Of a stretch of 64,000 nt of DNA, positions 45,188-57,700 are shown in pieces; positions within the stretch are counted from its first letter, which is position 1, and each line of letters begins with the position of its first letter. A program made the translations under genes and the position numbers. Origin of the DNA: Macrosoma leucophasiata (lineage: Eukaryota > Arthropoda > Insecta > Lepidoptera > Hedylidae); assembly GCA_036365455.1 (NCBI GenBank), contig JAWQUS010000023.1:3844001-3908000 (forward strand), read 5' to 3'. The notes beneath the pieces were generated by a model. It searched no databases. It saw only the letters and a program-made list of their open reading frames with translations, and was not told the origin of the DNA.

Positions 45188-45851
45188 CAGTATCTAAAAA
45201 GGAATATTGTACATCGACCTTAGGAAGGAGATTTCGGCTTATTTCGGGTCTGTAGAGCGTTAACGCTTTTTTTTTTAAATTTATAATGGCATCGCTACTA
45301 AGCTTGTTGCCAGTGTCAAGTAAAACGATATTTCGTATTCGTATGAAAGCAGCGTTAAAGTTAGAATCAGTCAGTCAGTCTGACATAATAAATAATAGTT
45401 AATTATTTATTATGTCAGTCAAGTGAGTCACAGCCAGTAATTCGAGTAAAGCGATGGCTACTTTACCAGAACATTTACAATCAAGTTTTGGAGGCAACCT
45501 GAAAGGCCGTGTTTTCGCACTGTTATTCTATTTCAGTATACGCGGGCATTGTAATAAACCTATATCAAACAAAATGCCACCAACTGTATTTAATATAACT
45601 CAAAAATACACCAAGAAAACGAATTAAAATAAGAGCACCACACGCCTCTTTCAAGGTTCCCGCCATAACTCGCGTTATCTCTTTTGCACCTTACTCTGTG
45701 ATGCTTGTAGACCATTTTGATCAAGTTTTGACCAATACCGGACGATCAGTGCTTACGTAGGCAGTGTGGAGCAGAGATAGCGCTCTACGAAGTCGAAACT
45801 AGCCGATTGTCTCTTTCGTAGGCTCGATATACAATATTTCTTGCTGGGTAC
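45188..45851. mobile_element. MITE-I copy split by ~380 bp of other DNA
   Basis: Left part 45188-45262, right part from ~45665. The insert holds a 14-bp-arm palindrome (GACATAATAAATAA at 45399). Confidence 0.65.
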
Positions 45852-46101
45852 TATAGTTTTGATTGAGTCCTAAACCAACTCATCTAGTTCGTTTTGTTCG
45901 ACGAGTTTTGTTATATATTATTGTAGCAAAGATATTTAGCTATATGGGGGAAAACTGATTCATTTCAATTTTATATTTAAACAGTTACAGTAGAGTAATT
46001 AAAAGGTCAATGGTCTAAGGTAATGTTATCAATTAGAGATTTGTGAAGATGGATTACACGCAAAACTATTGAAGAGATTTGGATGAAACTTGATTTTTAA
46101 A

Positions 46102-46745
46102 TAGCATAGAGCAACGGAGGGGAGTAGCTTTCCCCTCTGACAAAGTACAAGCCCAAATGGTCTTATACCTGTCGCCTAGATGTTTAAATGTGTGCGTGAA
46201 ATTGTTTCTGTATTTTGTTAAAGTCAAGGTGTGCGTTTGGTAGTAATAGACGATTTTTGTAGTGTGGGTGTGTGTCGCACGCATTTCACCCCGCAAAAAA
46301 TGACTGACTGTTTTACATCGGTAGTACACGCTATGGCTACTCCCCTCCGGTCCGTCGCAACCGGTGGGCCGCGTTATAATAAATAATAATGGCAACCCAT
46401 TATACGTCCCACTGCTGGGCTCGAAACTCTCCCCTTTTTGGGGGGAGGCCTGGAGCTTACTCCACCACGCTGCTCCAATGCGGGTTGGTGGAGGTGTTGG
46501 GGTTAGTGGCCAACCCGCTGTCGGGTGTTTTCAAACTGCCCATAAGGCCTCCGACAAGGTTTAACGACTGCTATCCATCGATAGCAACCGGGACCGACGG
46601 CTTTACGTGCCCTCCGAAGCACGGAAACGCGCATTTAATTTGCCACTAGCGGTCACCCATCACACTACCCGACCGCGCCCGTAGTGCTTAACCGAGTAGA
46701 TCGTTTACGATCTACACCAGCCGTGGGCCGCGTTGCTCTATGCTA
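46102..46745. mobile_element. MITE-D copy split by SINE-R
   Basis: Ends TAGCATAGAGCAAC (46102-46115) and exact complement (46732-46745). Confidence 0.82.
46376..46722 (-). mobile_element. SINE-R inserted in MITE-D, 12-bp target duplication
   Basis: GTGGGCCGCGTT at 46364-46375 and 46723-46734. Confidence 0.92.
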
Positions 46746-47355
46746 AATAGTATTGAAATATAAGAAAAATACTGGCAAAAAGTAAGTATTTTATAAATAC
46801 CTGTGCCAGAAATGACATTGGTACTATAAAAAACGGTTGAGTTTAATTTAGCGGCAGTCAGAATGGATAGCGTGGTGATCTCCTCGCCTTCGAGTCCAGT
46901 CGCCGAATGACTTCACCACGTATTTTAATTTTAACTCGCATTCACCAAGTGCAACCTGGGTTGCACCAAGATATTTGTTAGACTAATGTAACATTTCACA
47001 TACTTGTTCAACTTAAACAGATTTCTATAGGTTAGAGCGGTATGTGCATGATATTTTAGTGCAACCCAGGCTAAATATTATAAACATATCATTTTAAACA
47101 ACCAATCAAATGCATTCGCTGCAGAGTTGATCGTTCACAAATGTTGCCACCTATTATCACCAGATGGCGCTGTTAACAATATAAACTCTCAATTCCATAC
47201 AAATTGTGGCGACACTTAACGCGTAGAAATACTTAGATAAACTTGCAGGCACACAGAGTTAAGACAAAAACAGAAAGAGAAATACTGTCCACGTCAACTG
47301 TCAATTGAAATGCAACCTTCTTCCCCACGAAACAAAGTCTGTTATCCACTTACAC

Positions 47356-47497
47356 CTACTGTACTTTGGCTTTCCCGGTAACAATCTTGGCATACTCCTC
47401 GTAGAAGCGCGGGAACAGTTGTATCGCGAAGTATACCAGCGTTAAATACGCTATGATGCCCAATGTGAGTATGAGATCAAATACTGCTGGTTTTACG
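47356..47497 (-). CDS. Ncln: Ncln exon 10 (terminal)
   Basis: Encodes VKPAVFDLILTLGIIAYLTL and the rest of the C-terminal membrane helix, then a short basic tail ending GKAKVQ and TAG. Acceptor TTCCAG. Confidence 0.95.
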
Positions 47498-50400
47498 CTG
47501 GAATAGGAAATTATTATTGTTACTGTCTTATTGTACTTAGGGGCCGTTCATAAATACATCACGATAAAATAAGCTTTTTTCTGACCCCCCCCTCCTATTG
47601 TCACGCTATCTATGATCACCTAAAAATATTACGTCACAAAAACCTCCCCCTGAATATAATAAATTTCAAGAAGTGCACAAATATTGAGAAATAAAATAAT
47701 TTATTTTAAAAAACGTAACTTTACGCCTCTAATCCGAGGGGGTAGGCAGAGGTAAATGAATGCATTCAAGCATACTTGTAAACATCGCTCCGGGCACATC
47801 ACCAAACTCTGAGGCACTGAGAAACTTCCAGAAAATGGAAAAATCTCAATAGAACCACCCGCACAGACTGGATACTTGGAAATGCTCAACGGTCCGATTC
47901 GCGCGTTCATTCCTGCCCAGAACGTGCAAATTGTGGAACGAACTTCCCTCAAGGTGTTCCCTCGGCGCTACAATATGGGGCTCTTCAAAACTGGCGTCAA
48001 AAGAGTCCTTCAGGACTGGTAGCGCGTTGGCGATTCCCCTGATGTTGCAAATGTTCATAGGCGACGGTAACCACTTTCCATCAACAGACACACAAGCAGA
48101 CGGGCCACCTTGTCTGCTTGTCTGTCAATTCTTTGACATAAAAAAAAACCAGGGATAAAGGTTGGAAACAATTTATTTCGTTTTAATAAAGGAAGATAGC
48201 TAAAAAGATGGGAGGACGACATATGATATAGCGGGCCATTTATGGCCACGTGTCCCGAAGGTCCGTGAAGAGTGAAGAGCCTTAGAGGAGGCCTATGTCT
48301 AAGGATAAGCTGGACAATAATAGCAACCGGCAACGGGTTCTATTATTGTTCAACTTCAACAAAGGGAATGCATATTTCTTTATCAATTGCACACATATTA
48401 AGTAAGGGTCTGGCAATAAAGGCTTATTTTATTTATTATCACATCAGCAACCAAAGAAGGTCAGTGAAACCATTGCAATAGGGAGCGGTAGTAAATGCAA
48501 TAACGCGAAAACAAGCTCGTACCAGAGAATATGTAATAATACTACGTATAGAATGGACACTACGACGTCCCGCCCGATTTCCCCGCCTCACCCAACCTCC
48601 TGCCCTCTTATGGGCGGCGGTTGGCATTTTCTACGTGCTACGCACACAGGTGCACGTGTAAATGCACGTCACCGATTGAAGTCTGTGTAATGGAGACCAA
48701 ATTAAGCGTTTGTATGGAATTTTGACTGAGTGTCTCCGGTGTGCTCGTTCGTACAATACAGAGGTTCCCAAACTATTTTTACTTGTAGACCCCTTTCAAT
48801 TTTTTTCTGGTTTCGGTGGACCCCCTTGAGTAACATTTATATCACTTTCCCATATATCCCATTTTTATTAAAGCATATACGTAGACTCCATCGAGTCTCC
48901 CATAGACCCCAGGGGGTCTATATGGACCACTTTGGGAATCACTGGTCCAATACATACCTATAAACGTAGAGCACTGCCCTCGTGGGCGAGTACAGTGTGA
49001 ACTCCGGCTCCCTCTTGTCCACGGCGTGCGCGCTCACCGCCACGTCCATGTACCGAGACAGAGCGCGTTCTAGCGCACCCGTCACACCTAGATAAGAGAA
49101 CAATAATGATAAATATCTTGATCTGGCTTATGAGATTATCGGCATGTGGCATGTTGAGTCGGCGATCATTGTACCGATTGTCGATTCTGCTAATGGCCTT
49201 ATTTATTTGTTTATTTTTATGACATGCTATGGAAGTGGCAAACAAGAAAGCAGCTCACATCGATTATAAGTGATTACTGCAGCCTATAGACATACAAAGA
49301 CCAAAGTCAAAATACAGATGCGTTACCACTCCTGAGGCTTGAGGTGTTATGCCTCTGTGCCGGAAATTACAAGGGCATTATTATTATTATTTTATTTATT
49401 TTTTTTATTTAATTGAAGTGGCAAACATGCATGCAGTTCACATTGATGTTAAGTGATGACTGCAGCCTATAGACACCCACACAAAGACCAAGGTCAAAAT
49501 GCAAATGCGTTACCACTCCTGAGGCCTAAGGTGTTATGCCTCTGTGCCGGAAATTACAGGGCCGTACATTACCACCTGACCGGAACACGATAGTGCTGAA
49601 CACTACCATTTAGCGGCAAGTAAATCAGGTAATGCGGTGGTGCCTTTGCATTTAGTATGGTCTTAGATTTCGCGAGCTTCACTCTTTGAAATAAAGAACA
49701 TATTGCTGATCTCAAAAACCGTAGAGCAGGGAGGTCTGCAGTCTGTGATCACATAGCGGACAAAACCCGAACATGGAAGGTGTCCCTGTTCCCCCTAAGG
49801 CCGGGTTAATGGTCAAGTATAATGCCAGGACCAAAGGCAGTTCGCAAGGCTATTGAGATTAAAAAAACATCCAAATTTCAATAGAGGAGATGGTTGGCGA
49901 TTGTCACCAAAATGAGATCCAATCCGGAATAGAATTAAAGCCCAACCGCAACAGTCTGTAAGATACAATTAGTAACTTTTGTATTAATCCTGAACGCTAC
50001 GCTAGACGTTTGCGAAATAGATGGAGGTAGCTGCACATAATAATTTATCAAACTGCTGTCAGACAAATGCCACCTCAGTCTGCCCGAGACCACGGAAGCT
50101 GAAAAGCGACCGAAACGTCGCGTTCGATTTTAAATAATCATTTTAGTTTAATATACACATCTACACAAAAACCAGAGGTCAAATGAGAATGAAATGAAGA
50201 TTTTTTTAATATTTTTTAAATACACTTACACTCACAGAGAATGAGATGAAAGATCTGAAAGAATGAGATGCGTTGCCACCCCTGACACTTAAGTTGTTGT
50301 ATCTGTGACAGCCATTACGAGGCCACATTTTTGAAGGTTTCACTTCTAACACGTGTGAATTGCGCACGTTTTTTGCAGTGTGAAACCAATTTTCAGTATG

Positions 50401-51741
50401 AAAAGAAAGTAATTTAGGAAATTTATAATCGTATATCCATCCGGCATACTGGACAGTGTTCCGTTTTAAACAGTGGTAAGTAACTAGAACGGCTTCGCAG
50501 TGCACTGAACTGACGTCACATCTTGCAGTGGCTGCAGTGTATTTCGGAACATAGCCTTTGGCTTAGGTTCTGCCATACAGTCAAATGTTTACGCTTTGGC
50601 AGTAATTTAAAAAAATACCAAGCGTATCACATCATCGGTGAGGGAGTTAAAATAAAATTTATTTTCACTCGCATCATTTTTTTATGTCATGAAGTTAGCA
50701 AGTTTACATTGGTAGTAATACTTTAGCCTATAAACATGTATATGGTAGAGCTCCAGTGACGGAGCTCGCGGGCGTAGGCACCACCGCATTACCTAATATA
50801 CTTACCGCTAAATGGTAGTGTTCAGCACTATCGTGTTCCGGTCAGGTGGTAATGTACGGCCCTGTAATTTCTGGCCCAGGGGCATAACACCTTAGGCCTC
50901 AGGAGTGGCAACGCATCTGTATTTTGACCTCTGGTTATTGTGTGGGTGTCTATAGGCTGCAGTTATCACTTAACATCAATGTGAACTGCATGCTTGTTTG
51001 ACACTTCCATTAAATTAAAAGAAAAATTTACATGTAACCAGAGATTTCAATGTAGATATGATAGCTGTATACATACACCTTTATCTCTGGGGCTGTGAGT
51101 GTAAGCGTTTTATTATTATTTATTTAGTGCCTGACCCGAGGATCGAACCCAGGACCCCAGTAGTATCCAACTATTCTAACATAGTATTTTCGTTCAGTCT
51201 GTTCAAAATTTTAATTGACAGTACGACTTACGACGCCAAGGTACAATTTTTTATATTTACCTGCGTTGGGCGAAACAGTGGTAATAATATGTGGTGCTCG
51301 CGGCTGCGATGACAGATATCTGTACCACTGTTTGACTGACGCCTCGTCCACACTCTAAAATAAGGACAATTGAAAATTTAAAAAAAAATGGCTGTTATCT
51401 ATTGGGGGCTATTCATAAATTGCGTCACGCAAAATAGCAGCATTTCCGACCCCCACCCCCTCCATCCTCGCCCTTAGTCACGCTTTTTCCTATCATCTTA
51501 TCATGTACACTTGACAACACCCCCTCCCCCTGATTGCAAATATCTTTTATTTATTTATTCTTTTGTGCACAAATTGATGTAAATAAGGCGTGCTTAATAC
51601 CTAGTGGTATTCTCTACCAGCCAACCTTAGGGATAAATGAATCTGTCGAAAAGGTGCATTAAACTATTGATGTAAAATTGAATAGAAAAAGAAAAGATTA
51701 TTAAGAAGATAATAATATTAAGTACATATTTAGTAACATTC

Positions 51742-51793
<52 letters not shown>

Positions 51794-54700
51794 CATATAT
51801 ATATATATACATACATTTATATATATGCATATAATACATAAGTAATATCAATATTACATACGAATATAGTACGAAATACATATAAATAAATATTATATAT
51901 TAAAAAAGTAACGTTATATGATAAATAGTGATGATTACATTTTACACACGATTTGGATCCACAGAGGCCAAAAAATGTTATTTCAGCCTGCATTTGAAAG
52001 ATAATTTACTAGGAGATTTCTTGATGTCTTTTGTGTAGAATCAGAATCAGAATCAGAAACTCATTTATTCATTTAGGGTGACAGGCACCTCTTATGACAC
52101 GTCAAAAACAATCAAAATAAATTAAAGCGAATAACAATTGATATACATGTCAAACAAGATAAAAAATATATGTAAAGTAGTGTATGTATGTATCTTCACG
52201 CCAAATCCCTTACAGGGTAAACAGAGAGTGTGGAACGCCAGATATCCGGGTCCTGACACACCTCTCGTGTTTCGTCTACATTCATCATTCTCTTCATACA
52301 TTCACACATTCATCTTTCATGGATAGCTTATTATACCCGTTATTATATTTCCAAAAAATGGTCACAAACAACGCGGTAATTGGAAAGCTATTAAGACCAA
52401 TATCATATTAATCCCTATAATATTTTTTTTGTTATCACATTAATATACTTCACTATATAATTAAAAATAATATCTTAAAAGCTGTCGCGAGAAATAACGC
52501 GCATGAAAATAAATTTATTTCAAACGACTAATATATATATGAATATATATATATATACCGGCCGAATTGAGAACCTACTCGTTTTTTGAACTCGGTAAAA
52601 AATGTCATCAAATTACAGTAACAAAAAAGCTAACGCGAGTCGGTAGTTCAAAATTTAAAAAAAGACATACCAGCGCGTCGTCATACAACGCTGCGTCTTC
52701 GTCGTTGGTGTCATCGGTGAGGTTGTATATATGAGAGGCGAGGGCCCGCGCGGTCGTCATTATGTTCCCCACCAGCTGCCTCAGGGAAGCCTCCGAGGAC
52801 GAATCCAGGACTGTGCTCCGGGACGGGTCCTTGTGGCTCTGGAAACGAATATTATTGCTTTGAAAAACGTACGTAAAAGAAAACGTACTTCACGCCTGTA
52901 ATCCTCGAAGGGGTACGCAGAGGTAAATGCATCCATTCAAGCATACATGCAAACACCCACGATTCGCCGGTTATGTTTTTTGGTCCATGTGGCGAGCCTG
53001 TTGACATCTCCGGGCACATTACCAAACTTCGAGATACTGGGAAATTTCCAGAAAATGGAATACTCCCAATAGAACCAGAGATAAAGGACTTTACACCGTA
53101 ATCTCTGATAACCCCCTACCCGGGAATCGAACCCAGGACCTCAGCGAGTAGTAATGACCTGCTACTACTAGGCTACCGAGGCAGTTTTGCTTTGAAGGTA
53201 GCAAACAAACATTCAGCTGACCGCTCAAGAACTTTCTGCTGCTTCAAGATATTCTTTAAGAAGCGTGTTGGCAACTGTTCTGATTTTGCTAATCTGCATA
53301 TTTGTTAACATTTTGATATTAAAACTAATATAAAACTAACTAACCTGCAAAGCGCTCAGAGTAAAAGCGGTCATCCTTCGAATGCTGAAACGTTCGTGCT
53401 GCCACGCCAGTAGTTCATCAGCCAGATTGATCTTCTTGTGTACGATGGGGGCTCCCAGCCTGTCTTTGAGGGACTGCGCCGGAAAACCAGCCCGTGGGGG
53501 CTTCGATACGTGCAAGTTGAGGGTTGAGGCTGAAGAAATTGAGTCAAGGCACATCACGAATGATACGTCCTGGGGAGAAAAAAACCAGAAAAAAAAATAG
53601 TTTTATTTATTTAATCTTTAATGCACAAAGATAGTACATAAGGCGGACTTAATGCCGCAGGACATTCTCTACCAGTCAACCTTAAGGTAGTGGGACATGA
53701 TAGTGAGGGTGCAATTTTTCATGTGAATTGTTTGATGAAAAAAATAATGAGCTTGTGAGGTAAACGGGACTTTTTTTCTTTTATTTTTGGTAAACATTTT
53801 ATGATTAACTAGCTGACCTGGCAAACTTCATATTAGCTCACAATGCAATAATGTGTCAAGGGTTTGATAGATACGGACTATTTGTATGGAAAATAAAATT
53901 GTGGTTTTTACTATTTCCCTTCAATTTCTTCGTATTTTCTTACCTAAAAGGTAAGAAAATACGAAGAAATTGAAGGGACTTCCAAAAATCATTCAAAACT
54001 AAAATTAGCCAAATCGGTCCACCCGTTCTCGAGTTTTAGAGAGAGCAAAACTATCGAACAGCAATTGATTTTTATATATGTAGATAATGAGGCTTATGTA
54101 CCTATTAGATCAGCTACGTGGTATACAATTCTGGTCCTTTATTTTAAAGATTGTCAATACAATTATGTATTTTAATTAAGACTTTTCAGAATGGATATTA
54201 CTGAAGCCTTTTTTTTTACTTTTTATTGTAATAAGTAAGTGATAAAGGCCCTTGGCAGTCAATTAGTTGCTTCCTTCGAGCTATCACATTTTTATAGGTC
54301 TATGTTTTAACCGAAAAAAATCTAGTACTCACCTGCAACAAGGAAGCATCAGCCGAATCCAACTGCTCCTCCAACCACTTCTTAGCTGAGAAGTAGTTGA
54401 GGGAGTGTCCCGTGGAGGTGAGCATGAACAGCAGCGAGGGTCCCCCCCTCACGGCCGCACTGGAGTACAGTCGGGAGAAGATGCGCGCCAGTTCTAGTAC
54501 TGCCACCGCGCCAGACGCGTTAGAGTCCGCGCCTTGGGAGAGCTCCTAGTAGATAGAGAAAGGAGGGAAGTTAAGAAGAATCATTTGAACAGACTTGGAG
54601 TAACTATAAGAGTGCCTTGTATTCTATGGAACCCTAAAAATGCAACGGTACCGGAGAATATGTAATAATACTACGTATAGAATGGACAGTTCGACGTCCC

Positions 54701-57700
54701 GCCCGATTTCCCCGCCTCACCCATCACCCCACCCTCGAGAGGCAGTTGAATAAACTTCAACAGTGAGGTTGCGAGCGGTCGAGCGAGCGATCTATTTTTA
54801 GTTAATCGCCGTGACGAAGTCAGTGCGACGACTTATTTCACTATTATTTTAGGTCATAACCCTACGTGCTACATTTCTGTGTGCGCGTGTGCCAATTGAT
54901 GTCTGTATAATAAGTAACCAGAATAAGAGTTTGTATGGAATTTTATTTGAGTGTCCGGGGTGTGACTATATATAAAAAAAGGCATGGGATTGAAGCGATC
55001 GCTCGCAGTCTATTTTGAGAACCTGTACTTTGTAATTACAGACTGTATTAGATTTAAGTTTAAATTCAAAAGAGCTGTACTGAGTTTCTTCAGTGGCGCA
55101 GTTCTTCTCAGTATTGACTGCACTTGGAATTCTGCCAAGTGAATAATTTTTATTATGAAGACCAAATTCATTCTGTCTCAGATTCTTTCGAAATGGGGAA
55201 ATGGAGGAATTTGTAAATAATAGATTCTTTCCATATTATACAAAATTATTTATAATAATAATAATAATGGCAACCCATTATACGTCTCACTGCTGGGCTC
55301 TCCCCTTTTTGGGGGGAGGCCTGGAGCTTACTCCACCACGCTGCTCCAATGCGGATTAGTGGAGGTGGGTGGGTTTAGTGACCAACCCGCTGTCGGATGT
55401 TTTCAAACCGCCCATAAGGCCTCCGACAAGGTTTATCGACTGCTATCTATCGATAGCAACCGGGACCGACGGCTTAACGTGCCCTCCGAAGCACGGAAAC
55501 AAAATTCTTTAGTTTCTCTTTAATGTATCATGTGTTTTTGATAATTATTAGTGGTTATTCACTCTAGGTTAGTTAAAAAAAAAAAGACTATGTAAAAGTG
55601 CTCTCCAGGAGCCTAATTATATGAAATAAATTAATAAACTGAGTAGGCAGAGTACTTACTGGCACAACAGCAGAGGAGTCATAGTGAGCTGCAATGACGA
55701 TGGTCTGTGCGGTGGCGGAGCGGCCCGCCAGCTTGCCGTGCAGCGTCACCGGCTTCGAGTCCAGCTTCTGGGGGGTCGGCGCGGATACCACTGCGAACGA
55801 CATGGGTCTATGTTCGAGATCCACAGACCGCACTACGACTTTACTTTCGGCAAAGTACGATAAGAACTGTCTAAACACATACTTTACTGTCAGTTCTAAG
55901 CATACAGTGCTCATCAAGAAATAATGCACATCGAGCCTATGAAAGTGACAATCAGCTAGTTTCGGCTTTATAGAGCGTTATCTCTGCTGCACACTGCATA
56001 CGTCATAGTCCGGTATTGGTCAAAACTTGATCAAAATGGTCGACAAACGTCAAATAGATAAGGTGCGAATGAGATAATGCTCTACAGATCCGAAATAAGC
56101 CGACGTCTCTTCCTGAAGTCGATGTGCATTATTTCTTGTTGGATACTGTACTTTGCTGAAAGTAAATTCGTAGTGCCTTCTGTAAATCTCAACCTATGAG
56201 TGAATAATTGATACTGCAGACTTATATATATAATTAAAAATGAATCACCGAAATATTTGTAAGCACATAAATTCCAATCAACTGCAGCAGATTGAATAAA
56301 TCTTTCTTTTGTGTGAACAGTATAAATCTATATTTTGTGTGAACAGTATTGCCAGGAAATGGTTGAATGAAAAAGATTTCAAAAATTATAACAAATATTT
56401 AAAATCTGCAATGGCGTTACGAAATCCGCCGCGTTAACTAATAATGTCAAGTACAAATACACTGTTCATGTTGTATATTAAAGCGTCTGCTACACGGTTT
56501 GAAATGAGGTATGAAACCAAGGTGACCTAGAACGGAAGTGAGATACGGATTGCGGGCTACACGGTTTGAAACCAACTGAATTGCGCGGATAGGACGTGTC
56601 GATATTTCGTTTGTATACCGTGTATTAATGTGTGCTATGATGACGCCATGATACCTTACCTATCTGTAAAACATAAAGCTCGAGTGAGTCTTGCGATTTT
56701 GTGTGCAATTAAAGAAAAAAGAAGAGAAATAAAAATAATATGGAAGAGGTGGTGGTTAAAGGAGATTAACGCTAAGTCATATAACCTTAATTTTATTAAT
56801 CTTCTGGACTTTCGTGACATAAATAACATTAGTCGAACATCAGTTGCGTCCGTACGCGCTCCCTGACGCAGAGTGACTGTCGTACGCGTGGTTTTAAACA
56901 AGCGACGGTTTCAAACCAACGCTTCTGCCAATGGTTTGCAACGCAAGCCCTGCTACCAAGGACGTTTGAATGTCATGTGATATTTGGCACAAAACAACGG
57001 TCTACACTGTTTCAAACCTTTGTTTCAAACCGCCGTTTAATACCGTGTAGCAGACGTTTCAGGCAAGTGAATAATGCGCCCCGGTTTGAACGGGTAGCAT
57101 TTATTATATTGTAGGGACGCGCTCGACTTCTTTTACAAAAACCGTGATATTTCGGTAAATATAAGTTCGATATTGATAAATTATAGGTATAAAAATATAA
57201 ACCTTTCTCAGAAAACCTTCTTTCCAAAATTTTGAACAGGAACAAAATAGGGGGACTTTACTTTATAATATGTAGTGATATGTATACATTTATCACAGGT
57301 GTCTTATGGCCGAATACTCAAACATCACTCAATTTTAAGCAACCCTCAAATATAAGCTGTCTCTGTCGTTTGCACGTGTTTTGTAGACAAAGGACTTTTA
57401 AGTCCCACTTAAATTTAAGTGACGTTTGCGTATTTGACCGTAAGAGACTTACCGATTTGATAGCCGTTAGATGACACAGTGTTGAACATAGCCTCAAGCG
57501 CGGTGCCCGACTTGTCGTCGGTGATGAAGCTGTGCTGCAGGTCCCGGATGATGTCCTCGAAGTCCGGCGACCACTGAGCGAAGTACACGGGCGCCAGCAC
57601 CTCCTGCTGCACCATCGCCATCTCCAGGAGTTGAATGTGCTGGGAGCAGAGTGCGAAATCAGTTTCACTTCATTATCCGTTTCAGTATCAGTTTTACTGG

